Positions 44,764 to 55,645 of a stretch of DNA of 64,000 nt are shown here, piece after piece. Below the pieces are notes generated by a model that did not search any database, was not told the origin of the DNA, and saw nothing but the letters and a program-made list of their open reading frames with translations. This DNA comes from Asterias rubens (taxonomy: Eukaryota > Echinodermata > Asteroidea > Forcipulatida > Asteriidae), in NCBI RefSeq assembly GCF_902459465.1, contig NC_047083.1, positions 10,221,526 to 10,285,525 on the forward strand. Reading direction: 5' to 3'. The position numbers and the translations under genes are program-made. The stretch's first letter is position 1; each line of letters opens with the position of its first letter.

Positions 44764-47700
44764 ATGGCTGTTGAGAAAGAAATGGACCAAGCACCACAGA
44801 AACACCCCCTCGCTGAAACAGGAGAAGATATCACCCCTAATAAAGATGGAGGAGTCCTGAAGGCTATTATCAAAGCAGGAGTTGGTGAAGATGGACCCAT
44901 GAAGGGAGATAATGTCAGTGTACATTATGTCGGGACGTTGCTAAACGGAGAGGAGTTTGACTCAAGCAGACGCAGAAATGAAAAGTTTTCTTTCAAGTTG
45001 GGAGAAGGTAAGACGTAGCTTACAAGTAAAAAGACATAATAGGGAGACCAACATCCTAGGGTTAGTTAGCTCAGTTGCTGGAGCTCTAGTACCTTAATCC
45101 GAAGGTAGATGGTTCGAATCCCGCTCTAGTGAATATTTCTTTGTCCAACCCCAAATCATTTCATATTTTTGATAATGAAACCAAATATGCCTCATAAGTG
45201 AACTTAAAACTGTAGCTCGCAAGCCTGAGGAAACCATAAACAAGAGTACTTGCTTAGGTCAGGAACCAGAAACACCGGGGTTAACCCCTATCCTTCCACA
45301 ATAAGTCTTCTTTTATTTGTATGAAAACTTGTTTGTGTCTTTGGTTTCGAGTTAGAAAACAGAAGTGCATCTTAGGTTGTAAAGGATTGCAGGTTTGAGG
45401 AAGATGTTATTGTTGTGCTAACTTAACTTTCTAGCGCCTTAAATTTGACTGTTCTTGTTTTTTAGGTCGGGTGATTAAGGCGTGGGATTTGGGCGTGGCT
45501 ACCATGAAACGAGGCGAGGTTGCTGTACTGACATGTGGGTCTGAGTACGCTTACGGCAAGAATGGTAAGTGTTTAAAGTTAGAAAAGCAGAATAGGTAAT
45601 AGGTCTGTGATGTGCAAGGAATATTCCTTTTGTTTCCATTTGGTCCTGTGGTAAAGTCCTTCTCTAATTTTGAAAATCAAACCCTACTTTTGTTTTCGAC
45701 AGGTCAAGGTAAAATTCCAGCCGATGCAACGCTGGTTTTTGAGGTGGAGCTTTTTGATTGGTCAGGAGAAGATTTGAGTGAAGCTAAAGACGGCGGCATC
45801 ATGCATCGAACCCTTGAGGCTGGATCTGAGTATGATAAACCAACAGATAATTCAGCTCTGGAAGGTAACAAAGAAATTATAGCTTGGTTAGATGATATTC
45901 CTGTCAAGAGAACTCGGCAAACTCCCACAAGGGGATTATAAACACCAAGCTGGCAACAGCCACTCTCTCTCATACAAACATTGGTTCAACGCCTATGATT
46001 ATGAATTACACAAATCAAGAAATTGGGATTCAGCTACTAGATAATAAAACTTATTCCAGTCATTGTGAAATCAGCGGTTAGCTTGGGGGATTTGAACTCT
46101 TAACCTTGTGATTGCAAGTCCTGCAGTCTAACCACTGGTAATTTGATGTGATTTATGCCTAAATTCACCTATTATAAAGTTGTCTTTCAGGGTCCCCCAC
46201 ACTGGACACCTTTGGTAACTGTCAATGACCCGTCTTCTCACTTGCTGTATTCCAACATATGCATAAAATAACAAACCTGTGAAAATTTGTGCTCAATAGA
46301 CCTATCCATTAGGCTCCACCCACGACGCATGTGTGAGCAAGAACACGTGAGCCTCTCCAATGCCTTTCTGCACAATCTGCCGCGCGTGCCAAGCATACGT
46401 GCACGCATGTTGGACCTTATTTGTCGACTTTCGTTGCGTTGTGATGGGTCAATACGCAATGGGGCACAGCTTATTGGATCGGTCTATTGGTCGTTGAAAT
46501 GAAGTTGCAAGAGAATAATGAAAGAAAAAACACCCTTGTTGCACAAATTTGTGTGCTTTCAGATGCATAATAAAAGACCTTAACTGAAATTTTATTATTG
46601 AGTGAGAAAGTACCTTCCTAGAAAAAATGTTTTTTCAGAGGGAGCTGTTTCTCACAATGTTCTATACTATCAACAGCTCTCCATTACTTGTTACCAAGTC
46701 AGTTTTTATGCTAATAATTATTTTGAGTAATTACCAATAGTGTCCAGTGCCCATAAGTCTGAATCACATAATTAATAATGATTACAATACTTGCTTTGTT
46801 TCAGTTCATATTATCGGCAAACATGGCGACCGTGTCTTCGATGATCGCGATGTCAGCTTCATCCTGGGTGAAGGTACAAATTGAGACTGTTATTTCTCCG
46901 TATTCCTAGATTTCAAGATATTTATTTTAAAAATCTAAATTTTGCCTACATCTTTTGTAGAGTGTTGTGGCCGAGCGGATAAGAGCACCCAACTCAAGCT
47001 CTGGTGTTTTTGTTCAGCAGAGTGTGGGTTTGAATCCCGGTCGGTCGTGACACGTGTGCCCTTGAGCAAGACACTTAACTGTAATTGCATTTCTCCACCC
47101 CCGGTGTAACTGGGTACCTGTGAGAGCGAGCAAGAGATGGTTTATGTGAATGATTACCTAGCAGCACCGGCTGTATACTCCCTAGGGAGCTGAGCTGGTT
47201 TAAGGAATGAAATATATGGCCCAGTGACCAGAGGTAATAAAGTCAGAAGTGCTTTGAAATACCCTTCAGGCTGTGATAAAGTGTTATAATGATTGATTGT
47301 TATTATTATTACAGTTACGATTGATTTTTTGTTCAGGATGTGATCATAATATACCTGAAGGACTTGAAAGGGGTCTTCAAGAAATGAAGAGTGGTGAACT
47401 CGCAGAGTTTAAACTCCAACCGAAGTATGGGTTTGGTGAAGCCGGGAACGCAGACTTCAATATTCCAGCTGATGCTAGCCTTACATATCAAGTCAAACTC
47501 ACATCATTTGAAAAGGTAAAGAATAAGAAATGTATGGATTGATAATAATAATAATAAGCATTTATATAGCGGCATATCTGGAAAACTAATCCAAGGCGCT
47601 GGAGAGGAAAGGAAACTGAAACAAAACAGTTTATACAAAGAAAAGGATCCAAAGATAAGTTGGGTGGGTAGGGTGTCATATTTCGAGGCTTGCATTTCTT

Positions 47701-50700
47701 TTAAAATTTATCATCTTTGGTTTTATCATTTTTTTTTCTGCAGGCAAAGGAGTCATGGGAAATGAATCCAACTGAGAAATTGAGCTCAGCAGAGATTGCT
47801 AAGACAAAAGGAACAGAGAAGTTTAAGGTAAGAAAAATTTAGATAAGATGATCATTAAAGCCTGTTCATACTACCTGTGAATTCGAAGTGAATTAATTTG
47901 GTGTCACAGGGCCGTTTGTCGTTGCGATTGTTTCGCAGGAGATGAGCACAACTCAACTGTTGCGAATTATTCATTGCTAAAACAATTTGTATCGCATTCG
48001 CTGGATAAGGCTTTACTCATATTGATTTAAAGGCAGTGGACAGTTTTTGAATTTTTATATTGACTGTTTTATATTGAATATTGAATATTTTATTTTGACT
48101 GTTTTATATTGACTGTTTTATATTGAATATTTTATATTGCATGTTTTATATTGAATGCTTTATATTGACTGTTTTATATTGACTGTTTTATATTGACTGT
48201 TTTATATTGACTGTTTTATATTGTATATTTTATATTGAATGTGTTATATTACATTTTTTATATTGAATGCTTTATATTGAATGCTTTATATTGACTGTTT
48301 TATATTGACTGATTTACATTGAATATTGAATATTTTAATTTGACTGTTTTATATTGAATATTTTATATTGCATGTTTTATATTGAATGCTTTATATTGAC
48401 TGTTTTATATTGACTGTGTTATGTTGAATATTTAAGTTTGAATGCTTTGTTTTGAATGCTTTATTTTGAATGTTTTATAGTGAATGTTTTATATTGACTA
48501 ATTTATACTGAATGTGTTAAATTGAATGGTTATTTTGATAGATTTTGGAACGATCTTGTTATAATGAAACTAAGCATGTTTTGGCTTAATTTTAGGTCTC
48601 TGCTTACTCTGCTTTATACCCAAAGCATTTTGTTCATTTTGTGTTTGGTGGCCATTTTCCCTTTATTAGATTTGTGCTAATTTGTGCACTAGATTTGTAA
48701 AGTGAAAATGCTTAGGTGAAGTTCACAAAAAACATTTATTAACTTGTACCTTAATTTCTTTTCGCATAGGGTGGTGAATACAAGAAAGCAGTGAAGCAAT
48801 ACAAGAGAATCACGGACTACTTGGATCACGATTCCGAATTCTCAGAGGAAGAGAAAAAGACGTCAAACGAGCTTCTTTTGGCCGCACATCTTAATCTTGC
48901 AATGTCTTATATCAAGATGGAAGAGTTCACTCAAGCTGTTGAAGCATGTGATAAGGTTAGTACCGAGTATCATTCGCCCTCTTGGTGTGACCTCATGCAC
49001 CTTGGGCCAGCCCCAAGTGACCCGTTCCACAAGCAGGGCACAAGCTGACCCGGGTGAGCCCCTGGAATGACGTCAAAGCTATTTGAACGTACCGGGGGCA
49101 GACCAGGGTCGACCCTGGGAAGCTAATCGAACGGACCCATAGTTATAGCAAGAAAAGTTCTCTTAAGAACATAATCTACCCAGCAAATAGCTGACACATG
49201 GTGTTACGTCACCTTGTTATGCCTAAAATCCTATATGAAATTATATGAAATGAAATCACAATTGACTTATTTCTAAATACTTCTTTGTCATAGGCGCTTG
49301 AGATCGATGACAAAAACATCAAAGGTCTGTTCCGACGAGGGCAGGCTAACCTTTCCATGGCTGACCCTGTCTTAGCAAAGAATGACTTCAGTCAAGTTGT
49401 AGCTCTGGATCCAAACAACAAAGCCGCTAAGAACCAACTCGTTATCTGTCAACATAAGATTAAACAAGCCAATGACAAGGAGAAGAAACTCTATGGAAAG
49501 ATGTTTGAGAAGTTTGCCGAGCGAGACAGAAAGGTAAGGACCAGAAATCTATCACGATTTGATAATGTTTTTTGGGTTTGAACAAAGAACTGACTAGAGT
49601 GGGATTCGAACCAACGGTCTCCGGATTATTGTGCCGGCGCTCTACCAACTGAGCTATCTAGCCGTATTTTTGCGGAGTCCCTATTTTGTCAATATCTTTG
49701 TTCGGGGGTGCCAGTCCGAAGCCATGCAACCGTTAACTGCTGTGTAGCCAGGGATCACACCCAAATTACGATACAACCTGGGAAGCGGCAGCCAGGGGAT
49801 CACCTTAAGGGGATGCGACTTTTTGTTTCAGATATTAATATAAACCACAAGGGAAACTGACTGGGCAAATTTTGAAATGATTTTTGGGGTTGAACGAAGA
49901 ATTGACTAGAGTGGGATTCGAACCAACGACCTCCGGATTAACGTGCCGGCGCTCTACCAACTGAGGTATCTAGCCCTATTTTGTCAGTTTCTTTTTTTAG
50001 GGGTGCCAGTTTTGATAATGTGACAAAAGCTCTGTTTCACACTGTATTTCTTAGACCCATAGGATACAGGATACAGCCCTGTGGAAGCCCCAGTGTTTCT
50101 TTACCCCCCCAGTTTCCTTGGCACACTTCCACACTGTCCCCACTTAGGTCCCCAGTCTACAGGATTCCGGTCGCACCTTTCCAGAATAACCCAGGTTTTT
50201 ATCCATTACCCCTACTCCAGAGCAGGGGTTGCTATTCCCCAGGTAATTGCTAGAGAAGATCAGGGGTAAAGCGTTCATAGTGTGAAAGGGGCTGGTTGTT
50301 ATTCCCTGGGGTTACCCTTTGTTTCAATGTTTCAAAATTTCAAATTGTTCATCTTAAAGACAGTGGACACTATTGGTAATTGTCAAAGACCAGTCTTCCC
50401 ACATAGTGTATCTCAACATATGCCTAAAATAAAAATCTGTGAAAGTTTGAGCTCAATTGGTCGTCGAAATTGCAAAATAATAATGAAAGAAAAACTCACC
50501 CTTGTCACACGAAGTTGTGTGCTTTCAGATGCTTGATTTCGAGACCTCAAATTCTAAACTTGAGGTCTCAAAATCAAATTCGTGGAAAATTACTTCTTTC
50601 TCGAAAACTACGTACAGAGGGAGCCGTTTCTCACAATGTTTTACACTATCAACCTCTCCCCATTACTCGTCACCAAGAAAGGTTATATGCTAATATTTGT

Positions 50701-51068
50701 TTTGAGTAATTACCAATAGTGCCCATGGCCTTTAATGTTCCTCATGTCGTTTTATTGCATTTCTTCAACAACACCTCAAGTTCTTTCTGGTATCAGGAAA
50801 ACTTATATTTAGTTAGAACTTCATTATTTTCTTGTTTACAGTCTGCAAGAAAAACTGACGTTGTTTATTTGTTTGTTTTTCATTTTAGATTGAAGAAGCG
50901 ACTAAACCTAGCACTGAGCTACCCACAGACTACGGTGGCGTATTTAATAAAGAAGATGTGGATGCTCCTTCCAATGGTGGAGATGCACAAAGTAATGAAC
51001 CATCAAATAGCAGTCAGGAAACAAGTGAGACACCGAATACTGTTGGGGCAATGGAAGCGGAGGTATAG
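44764..51068 (+). CDS. FKBP4: FKBP4/FKBP5-like peptidyl-prolyl isomerase co-chaperone
   Basis: Hsp90-associated immunophilin. Exons: 44764-45007, 45466-45564, 45703-45864, 46805-46873, 47337-47515, 47744-47827, 48770-48955, 49294-49533, 50889-51068 (480 aa; vertebrate FKBP51/52 about 457-459). FK1 domain (about 29-138) keeps the isomerase/FK506-pocket residues: VHYVG, EFDSS, FSFKLGEG, RVIKAWD, EYAYGKNG, KIPADATLVFEVELFDW. FK2 (about 145-255) has GDRVFDDRDVSFILGEG and PKYGFG and is probably inactive, as in the family. After the linker WEMNPTEKL come three TPR helices pairs, with AAHLNLAMSYIKMEEFTQAV and GLFRRGQANLSM typical of Hsp90-binding TPRs. The C-terminus is acidic and Ser-rich. The exon 1 acceptor precedes the ATG by 11 nt, so the 5' UTR is split. 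Several introns hold SINEs and MITEs. A polyadenylation signal is at 51286-51291. Confidence 0.95.
45045..45170 (+). mobile_element. tRNA-derived SINE (family 3)
   Basis: TTAGCTCAGTTGCTGGAGCT is an A-box and GGTTCGAATCC a B-box, followed by a CTAGTGAATATTTCTTTGTC tail shared with 49565-49668. The anticodon stem does not form a regular 7-nt loop, so this is not a tRNA gene. FKBP intron 1. Confidence 0.75.
46078..46142 (-). mobile_element. tRNA-like SINE fragment
   Basis: The reverse strand reads CAGTGGTTAGACTGCAGGAC ... GTTAAGAGTTCAAATCCCCC, an A-box/B-box pair at tRNA spacing. Short and in FKBP intron 3. Confidence 0.6.
46193..46757. mobile_element. Family A MITE carrying a nested insertion
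   Basis: Family A ends at CACACTGGACACCTTTGGTA (left) and TTACCAATAGTGTCCAGTGC (right). Its CTCAATTGGTCGTTG segment is split by about 200 bp at 46292-46489. Confidence 0.85.
46292..46491. mobile_element. Nested element with GACCTATCCATTAG termini and TA flanks
   Basis: Begins GACCTATCCATTAGGCTCCA after CTCAATA and ends CTTATTGGATCGGTC before TATTGGTCG. The ends are imperfect inverted repeats, and TA stands on both sides, as in Tc1/mariner-type insertions. No transposase is seen. Confidence 0.65.
46965..47290 (+). mobile_element. tRNA-derived SINE, near full length (family 2)
   Basis: GTTGTGGCCGAGCGGATAAG matches a class II (Ser/Leu-type) A-box region and GTGTGGGTTTGAATCCCGG the B box. The tail contains CTTGAGCAAGACACTTAACT and ends in AT-rich repeats (TTATTATTATTA). 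FKBP intron 4, ending about 40 bp before exon 47337. Confidence 0.85.
48045..48540. repeat. AT-rich degenerate tandem repeat (TTTTATATTGACTG)
   Basis: About 35 units of roughly 13-15 bp, such as TATTGACTGTTTTA, TATTGAATGCTTTA and TATTGAATATTTTA, fill the FKBP intron before exon 48770. The second half is more diverged. Confidence 0.9.
48975..49140. mobile_element. Family D element, partial
   Basis: Right end GGGAAGCTAATCGAACGGAC, with internal CCTGGAATGACGTCAAAGCT in reverse of 53544-53771. The left terminus was not found. FKBP intron 7. Confidence 0.7.
49141..49218. mobile_element. Diverged Penelope-like 3' fragment
   Basis: TTAAGAACATAATCTACCCA and GACACATGGTGTTACG parallel the end of the element at 20564-20902 (TAAGAACAACTCTACCTGGC, ACACATGGTGTTACCG). 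Confidence 0.5.
49565..49668 (-). mobile_element. tRNA-derived SINE head (family 3)
   Basis: The reverse strand has GGCTAGATAGCTCAGTTGGT, GTTGGTTCGAATCCCACTCT and a 7-bp acceptor-stem match (GGCTAGA/TCTAGTC). The anticodon arm has a mismatch and lacks U33, so it is a tRNA-like element rather than a tRNA gene. Confidence 0.78.
49870..49975 (-). mobile_element. tRNA-derived SINE head (family 3), second copy
   Basis: Near copy of 49565-49668 in the same orientation, including CTAGAGTGGGATTCGAACCA and CTCCGGATTAACGTGCCGGC. The two copies are about 310 bp apart in FKBP intron 8, with a shared GGTGCCAGT segment between. Confidence 0.78.
50354..50734. mobile_element. Family A palindromic MITE, full copy
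   Basis: AAAGACAGTGGACACTATTG at the left, CCAATAGTGCCCATGGCCTT at the right. The central hairpin GAGACCTCAAATTCTAAACT with its inverse TTGAGGTCTCAAAATC is intact. FKBP intron 8. Confidence 0.92.
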
Positions 51069-51617
51069 GGATGATAACCCAACTGCTGTTTCATGTCCTC
51101 GTTTCAAGCACTGACTTGTAAAATACAGCTTAGAATTCAATTCTCTCATTGAAAATGCCTGAAATTTAATAATTGTATTAATTTTATTCCCGATAGCGAC
51201 TATCATGAAATGATCAAAGATTCTTTATCTCAGGTGTGGAAATTTGGGTTGAAATGAAACATTTTTAATGGTTGATGATGTATAAAATAAATGCAGTTTA
51301 TTTCACGAGACAACCTCAGCATGTTTGGTTGACTGTAGGATTGGAATTGTTATAGACAGTTTAACCTTTGACATGTCATGGTTGCGACACAGGGCCTGTA
51401 CTTCCTGCAGGCACAAAGTGTACACAGGTCCGTGAAAGAAAACTAAACCCAACTCTTCAGTAGAACCTCTAAATCCATTCAGCTGGTTATTTTGACAGCA
51501 TAAAATGTAAAAACTTCCTGATGTTAATGGTTACAATGTAGAATTTTGCTTACTAGGAAATGTGCAACTACAAATGGGCCCAAGTTTAGCAAGAACCTGC
51601 ACACCAAGAGTCGTTAT

Positions 51618-51963
51618 TTAAGGCACTGGACACTATTGGTAATTGTGTCCTCTCCCTTGGTGTATCTCAATATAAAAAACCAAACCTGTGGAAAATTTGA
51701 ACTCAATTGGTTGTTGACTTTGCGAGAGAATAATGTTAGAAAAAACACCCTTGTCACACGGAGTTGTGTGCTTTCAGATGAATGAATTCAAGTCTTCAGC
51801 TGAGGCCTCAAATTCAATTCAATATTTAGTGAGAAAACTGCCTGACTTCAGAGGGAACCTTTTCTCACAATGTTATGAACAGCTCTCCATTACTTGTTAC
51901 CAAGTTAGTTTTTTTATGCGTACAATTATTTTGATAAATAACCAGTGGTGTCCAGTGCCTTGA
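51618..51963. mobile_element. Family A palindromic MITE
   Basis: AAGGCACTGGACACTATTGG at the left, CCAGTGGTGTCCAGTGCCTT at the right. About 345 bp, slightly diverged. Confidence 0.9.
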
Positions 51964-53543
51964 AATCTATTTAAACAGAAAATTAAAATGTAAAATAATG
52001 TTCTAAGTAAAATGAACTATTTGGAATGTCTTGTATGGATCGTCAAAAGTAGTAGATAGCTCGTAAATTTTCCCTGTGAAACTGAAAATTAATTGGATGT
52101 TATAATTGAAAATACTGAACTTTAGACGTGGAATATTATAAAATGAATCAACGTTCATTGAAATAAATGTTTGAATATTTGAAAGCTTAGTGCATAGTTT
52201 CTGCTTAAAACTGGTAGAACTTCCAGGTATTTTTTTTTATATTTTAAGAGCAAACCATCGACGATGCATCCGATGTCATTGATGATGTCATTTATAAATG
52301 ACAATTTGTTTGCATGTAATGCCGGGTTGAAGATGGATGGAGAAAAAAAACTTACTATTTTCTGTTTTTACATATTTTTTATAAGTTTGCTAAAAATAAT
52401 CACACTTCTTTATTTTAATGCAATTAACAAAATGACCATCGGACAAACTGACTTCTCAAAACAAGTCATGGTTGAGGACTGTGAGTCTTCAACTTTTTTC
52501 CTCAGTTCATGATTTGACACTTTTTATCTTTCTTAATCTTCCAGTTTCTTAAAATAGATAGGGAGACATCACAGTGAAGAAAGACTTTTCCCTTGTTTTG
52601 ATCAAACTTCAAGATTTCTTTTTGAGATGCTTTGTAGAGAGCTTGTCAAGCTCCAGATGTAATTTTCAATCTTGAGTTGTTTTACTCTCCTAAAAGCATT
52701 GCTGCTGTCCTGGAGAGGGTGGGTTGCAAAATCCATTTATGCTGTGTGCTCGTGCTGTCCATGAATTGAATTGCCCTTTTGTTGACCAAATTTCAAGATT
52801 TATATTTGTTGTAATCTAGGAAGCCTGTAAACATCTAGATGTAAATGAATTAAAAGTTGAAGCCCTGTTTATGACCAAGCTTCAAGATGTTTATTTGTGG
52901 CATGTAGAGAGTCGTTTAATGTCTAGAACACAAGATATTAACTCCATATGAAGAAAAAAAAACTACATATTTTTCAGGATTTTTCATTTTTGTATAAACA
53001 GCAGGGCCCAATTTCATTGCTCCGCTTTTTACCTCTAAATTCTGTACTTCCTTTTACCTGTCTCCACTTACTGTGCAACCACCAAATTTCTGCGCTAGCT
53101 GTGTATAAATTAAAAGAATGCATAGTACGAGGAGAACGCACGCGCATAAGCAAAAATGTCCTTCTAACCCGTGAAATACATGCGAGTACATAATTCCCTG
53201 CTTCCTAAGGCTTAAGCGCCGATTCTTTGCTTATGGAAAGCCATAAAAATGGGCTCTGATCAAAAGTCGAAATTATTGAAAGTTTAACATGAAGCATTTA
53301 TAATATAAATTGTTTTAGCTTAATGTTTTGCTTTCTCGCAATGCTCTATTTGTTTTTGGTACATCTCATGTGAATATAGTCTCCTGTGCATGCTTGCAGG
53401 TTTATCAGTATGAATGATAAGGATATTAAAAATATGAATTCATTATACATTGAGTAATGTGTGTAGTTGAAACTTTCATGAAATGTCTGTGGCTATGAAG
53501 TTATTATTGATACAGCACCTATACAGTAGTAAACCATACTCCC

Positions 53544-53771
53544 GATGGGTGCGTTTGTTTAGCTTCCCTGGGTCGACCCGGGTGTGCCCCCGCTGCGTTC
53601 GAATAGCTTTGACGTCATTCCAGGGGCTCACTCAGGTCACTTGGGGGTGACCCGATGAGCATGACGTTACCACGAGAGGGCGAGTGTGATCGTTCGATTA
53701 GCTCTTGTCAGGGGCTCACCTGAGTGAGCACCGCGAGGTCGACCCAGGGAAGCTAATCGAACGCAACCGAT
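53544..53771. mobile_element. Family D palindromic MITE, full copy
   Basis: GGGTGCGTTTGTTTAGCTTC at the left and GGGAAGCTAATCGAACGCAA at the right. CGATG flanks both ends. The inner CAGGGGCTCAC motif occurs twice. Confidence 0.85.
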
Positions 53772-53869
53772 GAACTACCTCGTAATGTAAACCAACAAAC
53801 TTGTACAACAGTTTTATAGCTCTTGCAGTACGCACTGCTAAAACATTGAATTCAATCTACCTCTAGCCA

Positions 53870-54030
53870 CTGGGCAATCTCGGTAGTCTAGTTGGTAAGA
53901 CACTGCTCTAGAATTCCAAAGGTTGAGGGTTCAAACCCCACCCGAGTAATATGCATGTGATTTTTTTTCACAGAACTCTGGAAAGAACTTATAGTGTAAA
54001 GTGCTAACACATATCTATCCCGATGCAAGT
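53870..54030 (+). mobile_element. tRNA-derived SINE (family 1)
   Basis: TCGGTAGTCTAGTTGGTAAG and GGGTTCAAACCCCACCCGAG are A- and B-box regions, and the tail AGTAATATGCATGTGATTTT matches 7366-7560. Confidence 0.8.
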
Positions 54031-54678
54031 TTAACATCTCCTGAGTTTATGACACAAAATCTAAAACTTCTCACATGAAGAGTGAAGTATCTTGCCTGCC
54101 ATGAAATGCACGAATCACGTATTTTGTAAGCAAACGTTACATGGTCCCGTCTGTTTAGAATCATTGTCTTAGGACAACAAAATGGAGACATCCAAAATTT
54201 TACATCAACTTTTGAAAATTTATTAGTAATATACCGATACGTAATTGGTACAGTTTAAATATGTTGTACATTAATTATAAAAGTGTAATGAGTTTGTACA
54301 CAACACAATATTTTTTTTAAATAATGGCTACACAATTACACTAATAATTTATAACAAAATACATTAATATTGTTGGCCATCACCATTTATGATCTACACA
54401 TAAATAGTTGAATTAAGTTTCACATAGAAAGAATACATTTTCTACATATTTTAATATACTATCCCCTTTCCATACCATCCTGAGCTTTTGATCTTTTTGA
54501 CTGGATCTTAGTACATGTACTCGAAATGTAATCCATTTTACCTGGAATCCACATATAAGTCAATTACTCGGTGTCATTAAAAATAACTATATGACTTTAA
54601 CCGGTATATATATATACTTTAAAAGGGTGGTATTATGTTGATATTAATATTATTAAGATATTCATATTATTAACATCT

Positions 54679-54862
54679 GTCTCCTGACGATGACTAGAGC
54701 AAGCTAGTCGAAACGTTGAGACCAATTTCAGAACTGACTCCGCGGCAGTTCAGTTAATTACGATCCTATAAGCTAAAGTAGTAGTCCAGTCTAATTTCTA
54801 TACCATCCGCCCTGGTAATAGTTAATAAACAGGACAGTTCTTTTCAGAACAAAATTTTTCGC
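54679..54862 (+). mobile_element. Penelope-like fragment with hammerhead-like ribozyme motif
   Basis: Shares about 150 bp with 20618-20780. At its 5' edge are GTCTC (54679-54683), CTGACGA (54684-54690), a 6-bp stem GACTAG/CTAGTC with loop AGCAAG, GAAAC (54710-54714), GTT, then GAGAC (54718-54722). That is the order stem I, CUGANGA, stem II, GAAA, NUH, stem I of a hammerhead. One extra U separates CUGACGA from stem II, and stem III is at most two pairs. Confidence 0.5.
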
Positions 54863-55308
54863 GGCAAAATGTTAACCAAATGAAAATATTACGCACCTAT
54901 CCTTTACTTCTCCTTCCCCCTAAAAAAAACCCACCAAAAACAAAAATGCACCTAAATATATCAATATTAATACTATTCATCACAAATAAATAAACAATAG
55001 GAGTAAACGACAGATAAACACAAATGATCCAAGTTAAGTTCCATGACTTTGTTCTACTTTGGGCCAAGGTTGGGGGCTAACATAAAGTAATAATTGACGT
55101 AGTGATACACCATAGATTAAGATTAATAAGTCCTCATTTACAACATTCTAATCCAAATTTTACAAATAGAATTCACCTTTTTTTTTATTGCAGACTTTTC
55201 GTAATACTTCAGCTACTACTTCAGTAACTGTTTCAGTTGAACTTGCTTTTGGTGGATTGCTGGCCATTGAGTGAAAACGCATCCCTAATAAAATAACCTT
55301 GTTGAATA

Positions 55309-55624
55309 ACACTCGTTTCAGACAGGCGTGCCGGAGTCACGCCGAACCAAATAGATTAGAAGCGACTCTAGGTCAACCAAAATAAATTTTGGTTTAAGAC
55401 AGGCGAACTTAACATAACATTTACTTTGGCTTGGCTCATATGACAAGATCGACGTCTGAAACCAAGGCGCTTCAGAGTCATTCCGAACGACTGCAACTGT
55501 CGATCTTTCGACTTCTAGCACGTCCAGTCACTCTTAACTATTTCAGACGTCAAACTTTTCATGTGCTCAATTCAGAATTTGGTTTGGCGTGACTGTAGAG
55601 CGCCTGTCTGAAACGGGTGCTATA
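55309..55624. mobile_element. Foldback/MITE element (family F), about 315 bp
   Basis: CACTCGTTTCAGACAGGCGT and the following AGTCACGCCGAACCAAAT are inverted at the right as ATTTGGTTTGGCGTGACTGT and GGCGCCTGTCTGAAACGGGTG-like sequence. Ends about 20 bp from the TMEM41B stop codon, so probably within or beside its 3' UTR. Confidence 0.85.
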
Positions 55625-55645
55625 GACATAATCAGAGGTTAATTA

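Larger units (their letters stand above)
51069..55645. other. Convergent spacer between FKBP and TMEM41B
   Basis: FKBP 3' UTR, then about 4.3 kb without a supported gene. Holds a family A MITE (51618-51963), a family D element (53544-53771), a SINE (53870-54030), a Penelope-like fragment (54679-54862) and a foldback element (55309-55624). A possible TMEM41B polyadenylation signal in reverse is at 55184-55189. Confidence 0.6.

Noticed and set aside
45045-45115. tRNA gene
   Set aside because: A and B boxes are present, but the anticodon arm is irregular and the tail matches a dispersed SINE family.
55318-55521. 67-codon minus-strand frame
   Set aside because: Lies inside the inverted-repeat element 55309-55624 and shows no protein features.
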